Assembly: GCA_045107005.1 (NCBI GenBank)
Contig: JBGCFP010000080.1
Span: 1-64,000 of the forward strand
DNA length: 64,000 nucleotides
DNA from: JBCCMA01 sp045107005
GTDB lineage: Bacteria > Pseudomonadota > Gammaproteobacteria > Steroidobacterales > JBCCMA01
Direction: 5' to 3'
Part shown: positions 8,710 through 17,607 of the stretch, one piece after another
How the letters are laid out: the number at the start of each line of letters is the position of its first letter
Numbering within the stretch: the stretch's first letter is position 1
Position numbers and translations under genes: made by a program
The notes under the pieces: model-generated
Told to the model about the DNA's origin: nothing
The model's database searches: none
The model's input: the letters and a program-made list of their open reading frames with translations, nothing else

Positions 8710-8861
8710 TTTCAAGGATCAAGCTCTGTCTGTCCTCCCGGAAAACGCCAAACCACACGGAAACCAACGTTTTGAATGCGGTCACGCGGACCGCTGTAGA
8801 GGCGAAACGCCGCGCGCAAGTAATCAGAACGATTGAAAAACGAGCCGCCGCGCAACACCCG
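8706..8861 (-). repeat. DGR variable repeat (VR) at the 3' end of the TIR-NACHT-FGE gene
   Basis: Gap-free match to the template repeat. Coding-strand changes from template to variable copy are six A-to-G, six A-to-T and one A-to-C, and no others. They fall within about 70 bases and change ten residues (937, 939, 942, 947, 949-952, 955 and 957 with a TTG start at 11645). Two further changes are silent, at Ser935 and Pro953. The following ~70 bases, through the stop codon, are identical in both copies; this is where the initiation-of-mutagenic-homing segment would be expected. Confidence 0.92.
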
Positions 8862-11645
8862 AAATTCCCCACTTTCGGGCCCATTTGGATCGAGCGTCGA
8901 AGCCGCCGTGTAGTCGTCCGACCAATCTGCACACCATTCCAAAACGTTGCCCGACAAATCACTGACTCCCGCGGCTGTGTGGCCTTCGCCATAGACTCCG
9001 ACCGGCACGACCTGATCGTTACGACTATCGAAACAGGCGTGTCGGTCGGAAGGCTCAAGGTTTCCCCACGGGTAGCGCGTCGCCTCGGCGCCGCGTGCCG
9101 TCCATTCCCATTGGGCTTCGGTTGGCAATGCCCCGTTTACCCAACGGGCGTAGGCGTCGGCCTCGTACCACGACACGCCAACCACTGGGGTGTTGAGCCT
9201 CCCAAGTTGGCTTTCCCATTTGTTCGGCGCCTCCAGCTGCTGGTCTTCGCGCCAGTGCCAACCTGACGGATCCCACAGCGCCGGATTGAGGTACCCGTCG
9301 TCTCCGGCCGCTATGAACTTTATGAAGTCGCCGACCGTGACAGGATACCGTCCAATCCAGAACCCATCGGTGATCGTGACGCAACGCACTGGCGCTTCAT
9401 CTGAAAAAGCGTTGGGGTCATAACCTGGCCCATTCTCATCCTCACTCTGAGCGCCCATCAGAAACTGTCCCGGTTCAATCCGTACTCGATTCGCGGCAGG
9501 ATCACTCAGCCTCGGATCGCCCGCGCGCCCAAGCGCCGCCGCCACCTCGACGCGGACCGATTCCGACACCGGATCGGCGCCCGGCTCAAAAATGCCCAGT
9601 GTGTCGTCCAGCATTGACTGGTACAGCGTGTTAGCCGCCACGTCGCCCCCATAAGGCGCAATGTCACGGAGCATGCGGCTGCACTGAGCGACAGCAAACG
9701 CACTGCTCGCCCTATCCTTACCGGTGGCTAACACGCGCTCGATCATCGTCCGCGCCCTTTTTTTGCCATCCCGACGCCGGCAACTTGCCAGCAGCAATAT
9801 CACCTCCGCCCAGCGGTCGTCGGCTAACCGCGGTTCTATCGTGGTCCACCAGTCTTCATCGCGGTTTAACGCAAGCGCGGCCAAATACTCCTGGAACATC
9901 AGGTGCCAAAACTCCACTTCGCCTTGCGTGCGACTCACCAGCACGCCGCTGTGCAGTTCCTCTTGCTCGATGAACGCAATCGCCTCTTCCGGTGTATCGC
10001 ATTCCAATTCGTCCTGGACCACCGCCGCGGCATCGAGGCGACCCACGCTGCGCTGCACGCCCTCGGCGTCTTCGAACATCGCGAGTGCCAGTGCCTGCAA
10101 ACATTCGCGACGCTGCAGGGGTTTGTAGGCGGATAAGTCACTGCGCGACTCGAGCAAGTATTCGATCGCCTCGTGGTAGAGCTCTGCCCGCTGCTCCGGC
10201 AGCTGCCGCCGATTCCAATGGACCACTGCCAGGACCGTCAGCATCAACGGGCTTTGTGCGAATCGCCGGCCCTCAGGGTTGTCGTCAATCGCAGCCAGCA
10301 GCTCTTTGGCGTAGTCGCGCGCCTGATCTTTCGCCGCGTTTGTGTCTTGCTGTCGCGCGGTGAACAGGGCACGCGACCAACTGCGCACGAACTGCTCAAT
10401 TTCGGCCGGCCCAAACGGCGCCAGATGCGCGGTCGTAATACCTTGTACTTGTACGAACCCCTCATACGCTCGTGTCCGACAGGTAAACAAATGTCGATTG
10501 CCCGCCGCGTGACCGGCGACCAGTACATTCTCGATGAGCCGAGCCAGACGCTTGCGCAAGGCGTCACCCGGCACTTCGTCCAGTCCATCGAGTAGCACGA
10601 AACACTCGCCGTTAGTAAAGCGTTCGCGCAAAAACCCGGGCGGTAAATCGCCGCCACGACTTTCCTGCTGGAAATCCAGGAACCGATAGAAGTGCTTGAC
10701 GGCGTCAACAGCGCAGTCTTCATCGGGATGGTTGAGTAGAAAGTCCGCCAAGCGCTCCAGACGAATGAACAGTGGAAAAGGCGGCGGCCCTTCCAGCCCA
10801 ATGCGCTCAACAAGCGTCTCGTCTTCCAGAATGGCGCGCGCGAGCGTTTGCGCCACGTAGCGCACAAACGTTGTTTTGCCCGAACCAGGGTCGCCGATCA
10901 GCGCGACATCCTGGCGCTGCGCCAACACCTGCGAGAGATCCTGATCGTGTTCCGGCGCCTCGCCCAGCATCGCTGATTTCTTCGCCTTGGCCACGTTCAT
11001 GCGCTCGGACCCGGCCACTCGAAGACGTGTATAGACCTGATCCAGAGGAAGACGCTCACTCACCTGCGCGCCCATCCCTCGGATGTCGACATACGCGTGC
11101 GCTTGGCGCATTGCCTGCAAGTAGCGTAGTTGAGCCTGGGCGACGGAGTCTGCCGCGGTGGGCGACGGGCGAATCTGTTGGGCACTACCGCTGACAATCA
11201 CCGCGCGAATCCCGCTCGCCACCTTTGCCCAAGCTTGCGCCGGGTTGTCCCATTCGGTGATCGCCTTTGCGTGCTCAGGCAAAGCCTGAAACGCATTGAG
11301 CGGCGGATGCTCCCAATCGCACGGCTCTACAATGACCGGTACAACGAGCGTGTGACCTGCCTCGTATCGCTCGATGGCGCGCTTCAACTCAATGTCATTG
11401 CAATGATCGGAAGCCAGAAAATTCGCGGTGATCAGGGGGATGAAGATTTCCGCCGTCTCCAGCGCATCCTGCTCTTCTTGTTGCCAATCTGCCCCCGGCA
11501 GAATCTTCCGGAAACTCCAACTCTCAAGCAAGCCCTGGCGACGAAGCGCCGACAAATGTTTCTCAAGCTCAATCCGGTGAGCGTCGTTGATGGAAGAAAA
11601 ACTAAAAAACGCTCGTAGCGGTTTGATCGACTTATCGGTTGGCAA
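8712..11645 (-). CDS. TIR-NACHT-FGE protein, DGR-diversified putative conflict/immune receptor
   Basis: 977 residues from a TTG start. TIR domain about 9-150 (AFFSFSSIND; SDHCNDIELKRA, with a candidate NADase glutamate at 86). NACHT-type NTPase from about 240: Walker A GDPGSGKT at 251-258, Walker B LLDGLDEVP at 351-359. A helical region follows. The C-terminal formylglycine-generating-enzyme-like (FGE/C-type-lectin fold) domain spans about 721-970, with LPTEAQWEWTARG, DLSGNVLEW and NVGFRVV. Its last 45 codons are the variable repeat. The layout resembles STAND/NLR-type biological-conflict proteins: effector, switch, sensor. The TTG start has a GAGG sequence and places the TIR at the N-terminus; an in-frame ATG at 11816 would add 57 residues unlike a TIR. 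No reverse transcriptase is nearby. Confidence 0.92.
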   Translation of the reverse strand: MPTDKSIKPLRAFFSFSSINDAHRIELEKHLSALRRQGLLESWSFRKILPGADWQQEEQDALETAEIFIPLITANFLASDHCNDIELKRAIERYEAGHTLVVPVIVEPCDWEHPPLNAFQALPEHAKAITEWDNPAQAWAKVASGIRAVIVSGSAQQIRPSPTAADSVAQAQLRYLQAMRQAHAYVDIRGMGAQVSERLPLDQVYTRLRVAGSERMNVAKAKKSAMLGEAPEHDQDLSQVLAQRQDVALIGDPGSGKTTFVRYVAQTLARAILEDETLVERIGLEGPPPFPLFIRLERLADFLLNHPDEDCAVDAVKHFYRFLDFQQESRGGDLPPGFLRERFTNGECFVLLDGLDEVPGDALRKRLARLIENVLVAGHAAGNRHLFTCRTRAYEGFVQVQGITTAHLAPFGPAEIEQFVRSWSRALFTARQQDTNAAKDQARDYAKELLAAIDDNPEGRRFAQSPLMLTVLAVVHWNRRQLPEQRAELYHEAIEYLLESRSDLSAYKPLQRRECLQALALAMFEDAEGVQRSVGRLDAAAVVQDELECDTPEEAIAFIEQEELHSGVLVSRTQGEVEFWHLMFQEYLAALALNRDEDWWTTIEPRLADDRWAEVILLLASCRRRDGKKRARTMIERVLATGKDRASSAFAVAQCSRMLRDIAPYGGDVAANTLYQSMLDDTLGIFEPGADPVSESVRVEVAAALGRAGDPRLSDPAANRVRIEPGQFLMGAQSEDENGPGYDPNAFSDEAPVRCVTITDGFWIGRYPVTVGDFIKFIAAGDDGYLNPALWDPSGWHWREDQQLEAPNKWESQLGRLNTPVVGVSWYEADAYARWVNGALPTEAQWEWTARGAEATRYPWGNLEPSDRHACFDSRNDQVVPVGVYGEGHTAAGVSDLSGNVLEWCADWSDDYTAASTLDPNGPESGEFRVLRGGSFFNRSDYLRAAFRLYSGPRDRIQNVGFRVVWRFPGGQTELDP

Positions 11646-11838
11646 CGTTGACGCCTCATAAGTTTCAGAACGAGTCTTACACGAGACCCTGACAGTGCAC
11701 GTCGTGAGAGTACGCCAGCAGTCAAAGTGGAGGCAAACGTAACGGTCGGACAGAAAACCGACAGACGTCAACATCGGCAGGCAACAGCTTGTCGAGGGCG
11801 GACCGCCGATCGTCACCGCTCAGGTCGAGCGGCAGGGA

Positions 11839-12231
11839 TCACTCGGTACTAAACGGAATCCGCTGCGTGACCAACACCGGGGAGCGACGCTTATTAAAAT
11901 ACGTGGGCAAAAACGTCCACGTCTGGAGCAACGTCATGGCCGCGTCTTCGTAGCAGCCTTCCGGTTCCGCCTCGAGTATTTCCGCTTCGTAAACGTGACC
12001 GTGCGAATCGATCACGTAGCGCAAGGACACGAAACCGCTGGTGCAGTCGTCGCGTTGCGCGGGCGGCGCGTCGAAACTCGATTCGCTTTGTCGCACCAGC
12101 CAGTAGCGACCCAGCAAGTCGCCGTCAATCTCAATGATCGGTCCGTTGAAATGGTCGCCATCGGAAACACAGCCTTGGCTAAAGCTAACCCACAGCGCTA
12201 CGACCAAAAGGCGCCCGCACGACCGGATCAC
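11839..12231 (-). CDS. Small TonB-C-like lipoprotein
   Basis: 130 residues starting with GTG. The N-terminus has a lipoprotein signal with lipobox FSQGC (Cys near residue 21). The C-terminal part (about 60-128) resembles the TonB C-terminal fold: VSLRYVIDSHGHVYEAEILEAEP followed later by LLQTWTFLP. There is no proline-rich spacer and no transmembrane anchor, so it is unlikely to be an energy transducer. Its GTG overlaps the stop of metX as GTGA, so it is translationally coupled to a gene with no obvious functional link. Confidence 0.75.
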   Translation of the reverse strand: MIRSCGRLLVVALWVSFSQGCVSDGDHFNGPIIEIDGDLLGRYWLVRQSESSFDAPPAQRDDCTSGFVSLRYVIDSHGHVYEAEILEAEPEGCYEDAAMTLLQTWTFLPTYFNKRRSPVLVTQRIPFSTE

Positions 12232-13331
12232 GTTTCAATCCCCGCCATGTACGCCGACATCGGTGGTCGGAAGCGATCCATATCCACCAGAAACGAATCG
12301 TGACCTTGAATCGAATCGAGCGCTTCGAGCGTGACGTGGATGCCCGCATCACCGATCAAGTCCGCCAGCTCCTGCTGCTGCCAAAATGGAAACAGAAAAT
12401 CGGTGTGCACACCCATGACCAGCGCGCTGTCGATGCCCAGCAAGCCAATGCCCGCGGCCAGCGAGCCGCCGTGCTCAGCGGCATCAAACAAATCCATCGC
12501 GCGCGACAAATACAGATAACAGTTGGGATCAAACGCACCGGTGAATTTATTGGCGTGCGCTTGCAGATACGACTCGACTTCAAATTCCGGACCGAACATC
12601 TCGCCGGAACTGGCGCTCTGGGAAATGCGTTCGCGTCCGAAACGATGTCGCCATTCGTCAGCACTGCGGTACGTCACCATGCCCAACTTGCGCGCCAGGC
12701 GCATGCCGGCCACCGGCACGCTGTCGTGATCGTAATGCCCTTCCTGCCACTGCCCGTCACTGCGCACCAACTCGCGCTGCAGCGAGCGCAGCGCAATGGC
12801 GAACGGCATGGCGCGCGCCGCCGATGAGATGGACACCAGGTGGCGCACCCGATCCGCGTGCATCATCGCGAACGCCAGTGCCGTCATGCCGCCCATGGAT
12901 GGACCGACGACCGCGGCGACTTGCTTAATCTCTAAATGATCAAGTAACAGCGCGCCAACCGAGGCGTTGTCTTCCAGCGTCAGCATTGGAAAATCGAGTC
13001 GGTAAGGCTCGCCCGTACTCGGGTCGGCCGACGCCGGGCCGGTGCTGCCAAAGCAACTGCCCAGCGCGTTATAGCACACGACAAACCAGCGATCGGTATC
13101 GATGGGTTTGCCTGAGCCGACCATGTCTTCCCACCAGCCCGAACAGGGATCCGCCGCGGACGACGCCACGTGGGCTGAGGGTGACAGCCCGGTGCAAATC
13201 AATACGGTGTTGGAATCGTCGGCGTTGCGCTCACCCCAGGTTTCAAACGCCAGCGTCGCGTTGTCCAGCACGCCGCCGTGCCGCAGCCGAAGGGGTGAAC
13301 TCAAGGAAAAATACTGACGCGCGTCGCTCAT
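12228..13331 (-). CDS. metX: Homoserine (or serine) O-acyltransferase, MetX family
   Basis: Alpha/beta-hydrolase acyltransferase that activates the hydroxyl of homoserine for methionine synthesis, cytosolic, 367 residues. The nucleophile is S145 in GPSMGGMT; D311 (HTDFLFP) and H344 (GHDSFLVD) complete the triad. The oxyanion and substrate region reads NALGSCFGSTGPAS. Family members use acetyl-CoA or succinyl-CoA, and some act on serine; I cannot fix donor or acceptor from the sequence, so metX is a family-level name. The small lipoprotein follows with a 4-base overlap. Confidence 0.88.
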   Translation of the reverse strand: MSDARQYFSLSSPLRLRHGGVLDNATLAFETWGERNADDSNTVLICTGLSPSAHVASSAADPCSGWWEDMVGSGKPIDTDRWFVVCYNALGSCFGSTGPASADPSTGEPYRLDFPMLTLEDNASVGALLLDHLEIKQVAAVVGPSMGGMTALAFAMMHADRVRHLVSISSAARAMPFAIALRSLQRELVRSDGQWQEGHYDHDSVPVAGMRLARKLGMVTYRSADEWRHRFGRERISQSASSGEMFGPEFEVESYLQAHANKFTGAFDPNCYLYLSRAMDLFDAAEHGGSLAAGIGLLGIDSALVMGVHTDFLFPFWQQQELADLIGDAGIHVTLEALDSIQGHDSFLVDMDRFRPPMSAYMAGIET

Positions 13332-13413
13332 GAATCGTTATCGTGTCCGGATACAGAAGTGAGGAGGCAGCCTCACCGACATTGGACCTCGCCACGCCTG
13401 CAAATGCAACGCT

Positions 13414-14268
13414 CTACCTGAGCGGACAGTACTCGGCGTAAACGGCTTGGGCATCGGACATCCAGTCGTTGAACTGCTCAATGCGCGTCTGGGGCGACGG
13501 GTGCGTCGACGCAAATTCCGACGGCGCCTTGCCTTCGCTATTGGCGCCCATGCGCGCCCACAGGCGTGGCGCCTCCTGCGGGTCGTAGCAGGCTTGTGCG
13601 AGCAACAGCAAACCGATGCGATCCGCCTCGGATTCGTGCTTGCGTGAGAACGGCAGCAGGATCCCGTACTGCGTGCCGACGCCCAGCGCGCCCTGCACCA
13701 TCCGCTGTCCCTGATAGCCCAGATCGCCCAACGCAAACGATGCCGCCATCGCACCAATGCGGGTCAGTTTTTGATAAGCCATGCGTTCGGCACCGTGGCG
13801 GGCGATCGCGTGCGCGATTTCGTGGCCCATCACGGCGCTCAAACCGTCGTCATTCTGAGCCACGGTGAGCAAACCGGTGTACACCGCCACTTTACCGCCG
13901 GGCAGTGCAAAGGCGTTGGCCTGATCCGAGCGAATGACGTTGAATTCCCATTCGTAGCCCGGGTCGATGCCCTGCTCGCGTGCCGCCACGACCAGCTTCT
14001 CACCGATCTCGCGCACGACGTCCACTTCCGGGCCGCTGCGCAGCAGATCCGATTTGGACAAAATGTCGCGATACGACGCCAGACCCAGCGCCACTTCCTC
14101 GTCGCGCGAGATATCCACCAGCTGGCTGCGGCCGGTGACCGGAACAGTCTCTTGATTGGAGAAATAGTAGAAGAGCAGATAGAGCGCAAACAGGCCGATG
14201 GGAATCAGTCGAATGCGCCAGCCCATACCGAGGCCCCGGCGACGTCGTGTACCGTAACGGCGGTTCAC
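13414..14268 (-). CDS. M48-family zinc metalloprotease, membrane-anchored
   Basis: 284 residues. A basic N-terminus and one membrane segment (about 18-36) are followed by the peptidase domain. The zinc motif is HEIAH at 149-153, and the third ligand probably lies in KHESEADRIG near 214. The domain should face the periplasm, as in LoiP/BepA-type quality-control proteases that degrade damaged envelope proteins. It lacks the TPR tail of BepA. It stands alone between metX and the DUF937 gene. Confidence 0.9.
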   Translation of the reverse strand: MNRRYGTRRRRGLGMGWRIRLIPIGLFALYLLFYYFSNQETVPVTGRSQLVDISRDEEVALGLASYRDILSKSDLLRSGPEVDVVREIGEKLVVAAREQGIDPGYEWEFNVIRSDQANAFALPGGKVAVYTGLLTVAQNDDGLSAVMGHEIAHAIARHGAERMAYQKLTRIGAMAASFALGDLGYQGQRMVQGALGVGTQYGILLPFSRKHESEADRIGLLLLAQACYDPQEAPRLWARMGANSEGKAPSEFASTHPSPQTRIEQFNDWMSDAQAVYAEYCPLR

Positions 14269-14295
14269 TTGCTGTCAAACTCCCGCTGCGAAAAC

Positions 14296-14330
14296 AAAAA
14301 ATCCCCGCCGACGACCGGCGCCGACGGGGA
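14296..14330 (-). terminator. Terminator of the DUF937 gene
   Basis: On the minus strand an 11-bp GC-rich stem with two G-T pairs (CCCCGTCGGCG/CGTCGGCGGGG, loop CCGGT) is followed by ATTTTTT. It lies just after the stop at 14348 and before the M48 gene. Confidence 0.85.
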
Positions 14331-14347
14331 ATACGCGGAGTATCGCG

Positions 14348-14899
14348 TTACATCAGTTTTTTGGCAAAGCCCATGACGTCGTCAAGCACACTGCCGTCGT
14401 TGTCCGCGTCCAGGAATTTACCCAGCATGCCGCCCGCGTCGCCGCCGGTGACTTTGCTCAGAATGCCGCCGAGCGCGCCCTGGTCCTGAACCTGTTTGCT
14501 CATGCCACCCATGGTCATGGCAGCGACCATTGGCAACATCTTTTTCAGCATGCCCACGTCCAGACCCGTGTTTTGCGCCGCTTGCGCTGCAACAGCGCGG
14601 CTGGCGTCTTTGGAGCCCAACAAATGGCCAAGGATACCGTTGCCGTCGTTCACGGCGTCAGCGCTGCCAAGGTCCTGCGGGTTATCGAGGTAACGCGAGT
14701 GATTACCTTTTTGCAGCGCCCCCATCAATGCGCCCAGACCGTCGGTCGAGCCCATGTTCTTTTTAAGGCCGCCGGTCAAAGCGGGAAGCAGCTGCGTGAC
14801 AGCCTGGCCTGCTTGCTCAGGGTTAATGTTGAAGTTGCCGGCGAGCTGCTTGAGCACGTTGCCGCCCTGCGCTTCGATGATGGATTTCAAAAGACTCAT
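14348..14899 (-). CDS. DUF937 domain protein
   Basis: 183 residues with no signal peptide. The N-terminal half (about 1-60) is helical with the family-like segment NINPEQAGQAVTQLLPALTGGL. A glycine- and methionine-rich middle and a C-terminal GGMLGKFLDADNDGSVLDDVMG, an EF-hand-like acidic loop, follow. This matches DUF937 proteins, common in proteobacteria and of unknown function. It is monocistronic, with its own terminator. Confidence 0.8.
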   Translation of the reverse strand: MSLLKSIIEAQGGNVLKQLAGNFNINPEQAGQAVTQLLPALTGGLKKNMGSTDGLGALMGALQKGNHSRYLDNPQDLGSADAVNDGNGILGHLLGSKDASRAVAAQAAQNTGLDVGMLKKMLPMVAAMTMGGMSKQVQDQGALGGILSKVTGGDAGGMLGKFLDADNDGSVLDDVMGFAKKLM

Positions 14900-15025
14900 T
14901 TAGGAATTACCTGCTGGTAGAATTATCGACGCCGTATTATGCAACACAACGGGCCGAAGAACGTTGTGCGACGCAATTATTCACGGTGTGCGCAGGATCG
15001 ACAGCCAGCACGCTCGCTTGGCCGT

Positions 15026-16417
15026 CTATTTACTTCTTTTTTTGACGTGCTTAATCATGCGCTTACGGCGACTTTCCTGACGCGCTGTCAAGACATTGCG
15101 CTTACCGGCGTAAGGGTTTTTACCGGTCTTGAACTGCAGCCGAACCGGGGCGCCGGTCAGCCGAAAGTGCTTGCGCACGCGTCCGATCATGTAGCGACGC
15201 CACGATTCCGGCACGCGATCGGTCTGTGAACCGTGGATCACCACGGTCTGCGGGTTGCGACCGCCTTGGTGTGCATAGCGCAATTTTGGACGTCGCCCGC
15301 CTTTCATCGGCGGCGGGTGCGCGCGAACGCAGTCCTCGAGCAGCTCGGTCAGCACGGGCGTGGGCATGTCGGCGTAAGCCGAACGATGACACTCGCGCAC
15401 TGACTTCAGCACATCCACAATGCCACTGCCGTGCAGCGCTGAAATAAAATGCGATTTCGCGAAGCCCAGGAACGGCAGCTTCACTTCGAGTTCGCGGCGC
15501 ACGGTGTCGCGCTGATCGATGTCCAGGCCGTCCCACTTGTTGATGCCGATGGTGACCGCGCGACCGCGATACAGCACCAAACCCAGCAGCGTCACGTCCT
15601 GCTCGGTGACGCCCTCCTGGGCATCGAGCATGGCGATGACCACGTCAGCACTGTCGACCGCTTTGAGCGCTTTGATGACGCTGAATTTCTCAACGCCGTC
15701 GTGGACGCGCGCGCGCCGGCGCACGCCAGCCGTATCGATCAGTGTGTATTCGATGCCGTCTCGCTCGAACGGCACGAACACGCTGTCGCGCGTAGTGCCG
15801 GGCTGGTCAAACGCGACCACTCGCTCTTCACCGACCAAGCGGTTGACCAGCGTCGACTTGCCGACGTTGGGCCGACCAACGATGGCCACTTTGATGCCTT
15901 TGTGCTCGGCTGATTCGCCCTCGGGCTCGGGCAGCACCTCGAACACTTCGTCCATCAGCGACGCGACGTTGTGACCGTGAGCGGCCGACACCGCCAGCGG
16001 CTGGCCGCTGCCCAGCGCGTGGAACTCGGCGGTGATCATCTCGGGTTCGAAGCCTTCCGACTTGTTGACGATCAGAAACAGAGGCTGTTGCTGTCGGCGC
16101 AGACGCTGGGCAATTTGTTGATCCGCGGCGGTCAAGCCCTCGCGACCGTCAACGATGAACAGAATGGCATCGGCCTCATCGATGGCGGCTTGAGTTTGCT
16201 TGGCCATCAGACCGTCGAGACCGTCCTCGTCGCCGGACAAGCCGCCGGTGTCGACCACCAGATAGGGATGCGGCCCGACCATACCAAACCCGTACTGGCG
16301 ATCCCGCGTCAGGCCGGGTTGATCCGCGACGATGGCGTCGCGGGTGCGCGTCAGCGCATTAAACAGCGTGGATTTGCCAACGTTTGGCCGACCCACCAGG
16401 GCGATGACGGGCAGCAT
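15026..16417 (-). CDS. der: Ribosome-biogenesis GTPase Der (EngA)
   Basis: 463 residues. Two tandem Era-like GTPase domains, each with a GRPNVGKSTL P-loop (first at about residue 8, second near 180), DTGG and DTAG switch II motifs, and NKSE and NKWD base-recognition motifs. A C-terminal KH-like domain and a lysine/arginine-rich tail bind rRNA. Needed for 50S subunit maturation. Last gene of the ndk-to-der block; bamB ends 6 bases upstream, so they are probably co-transcribed. Confidence 0.97.
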   Translation of the reverse strand: MLPVIALVGRPNVGKSTLFNALTRTRDAIVADQPGLTRDRQYGFGMVGPHPYLVVDTGGLSGDEDGLDGLMAKQTQAAIDEADAILFIVDGREGLTAADQQIAQRLRRQQQPLFLIVNKSEGFEPEMITAEFHALGSGQPLAVSAAHGHNVASLMDEVFEVLPEPEGESAEHKGIKVAIVGRPNVGKSTLVNRLVGEERVVAFDQPGTTRDSVFVPFERDGIEYTLIDTAGVRRRARVHDGVEKFSVIKALKAVDSADVVIAMLDAQEGVTEQDVTLLGLVLYRGRAVTIGINKWDGLDIDQRDTVRRELEVKLPFLGFAKSHFISALHGSGIVDVLKSVRECHRSAYADMPTPVLTELLEDCVRAHPPPMKGGRRPKLRYAHQGGRNPQTVVIHGSQTDRVPESWRRYMIGRVRKHFRLTGAPVRLQFKTGKNPYAGKRNVLTARQESRRKRMIKHVKKRSK

Positions 16418-16423
16418 GACAAA

Positions 16424-17596
16424 TCAGGGCGTTGGCGCGGTAGGCTGGGCCGGGCGCAGCGCGGTCAACGATCCATCGGTACCGAGCGTGAGCAACACGT
16501 CACCCACCACCAGCGGAGACGCGATCATGGGGCCACTCGCCACGCGCTTGCGAGCGACAAACTCACCGGTCGCGGCGTCCATGAAGTGGACATAGCCGTC
16601 AAAATCGCCGACGACAACCAGCGACCCGATGACGGCCGGACCGGTAACGCCGCGCAACGACAAGGCACTCTGCTCCCAGACAATAACGCCGCTGGCGCGA
16701 TTAAGCGCGATAACGGTATCGTCCGCGCGCGTCATGTAGACGCGGTTCCAGTCCAGTGCAACGCTCTGATGACTGGAAATATCCTGGCGCCAAACCGGTG
16801 TGCCGGTGCTCGCCGACAGCAGTGCTGCGGTGCCTTGGAAGCCTACGGCGAACACATCTTCACCGATGACCGCCACCCGGCCGTCCACGTCGGCCAATCG
16901 ATCAAATTCCGTGCGACCGCGTCGTTCAGACGTGGGACGTTCCCACGCCACTACGCCATCAGCCACGTTCACTGACGCCAGTGTCCCGTCATCAAATCCG
17001 CTGATCACGCGCTCGCCGCTGACCACAGGCACCGAGTTGCCACGCAGCGTGAGGCCTTGTACGCGCTTGGTCACTTCCCACAGCTGTTCGCCGTCATCGG
17101 CGTTGTACGCAATCAGGCGACCGTCGCCGGTGCGCACGATCACTTTGTCGGACGTGAACGCCGGCGCGGCAAGAATTTCGCTGCCGATTTTTTTCTGCCA
17201 CAGCACCGTACCGTCTTCGATCGCCAGCGTGATCAAATCGCCTTCGCTGCTGCCCGCCGCAATACGGTCGCGACCTACGCCGGGGCCACCGGTCAGCGGC
17301 AGATCGGTATCCGTGCGCCAGACTCGAGTGCCGGTGATGGCGTCATAGGCTTCGACCTGACCTTCGAACGATGCGGCGAACACGCGCGCGCCGTTGCTGG
17401 CCGGTACGAGCCCAAGACGCAAACCTTTGGCATCGCCGCCAAGACCGGCATCCCAGACTTTATCCACTTTGGTCGTCGCGTCGAACTCAACCAGCGTCGC
17501 GGGTTCGGGTTCGTCGTCATCACCGCTGCTAAACAGCGAACACGCGCCCAGACTCAGGCACGACAGTGCCACCAGGCAATGACCAAAGCGGCGCAT
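16424..17596 (-). CDS. bamB: Outer-membrane assembly lipoprotein BamB
   Basis: Beta-propeller lipoprotein of the BAM complex, which inserts outer-membrane beta-barrel proteins. About 390 residues. The lipobox is SLGAC after a short hydrophobic signal. PQQ-type propeller repeats recur through the protein (DAITGTRVWRTD, EDGTVLWQKKIG, ADDGEQLWEVTK, ASTGTPVWRQDI). A GTG at 17608 would overlap the previous gene's stop; the ATG at 17596 gives a more typical lipoprotein signal, so I prefer it. Placement between yfgM and der is the classical order. Confidence 0.95.
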   Translation of the reverse strand: MRRFGHCLVALSCLSLGACSLFSSGDDDEPEPATLVEFDATTKVDKVWDAGLGGDAKGLRLGLVPASNGARVFAASFEGQVEAYDAITGTRVWRTDTDLPLTGGPGVGRDRIAAGSSEGDLITLAIEDGTVLWQKKIGSEILAAPAFTSDKVIVRTGDGRLIAYNADDGEQLWEVTKRVQGLTLRGNSVPVVSGERVISGFDDGTLASVNVADGVVAWERPTSERRGRTEFDRLADVDGRVAVIGEDVFAVGFQGTAALLSASTGTPVWRQDISSHQSVALDWNRVYMTRADDTVIALNRASGVIVWEQSALSLRGVTGPAVIGSLVVVGDFDGYVHFMDAATGEFVARKRVASGPMIASPLVVGDVLLTLGTDGSLTALRPAQPTAPTP

Positions 17597-17607
17597 GCGA
17601 CCGTTCA

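Noticed and set aside
11646..11816. N-terminal extension of the TIR-NACHT-FGE protein to the upstream ATG.
   Set aside because: The 57 extra residues are cysteine-rich and unlike TIR proteins; the TTG at 11645 has a ribosome-binding site and starts at the TIR domain.
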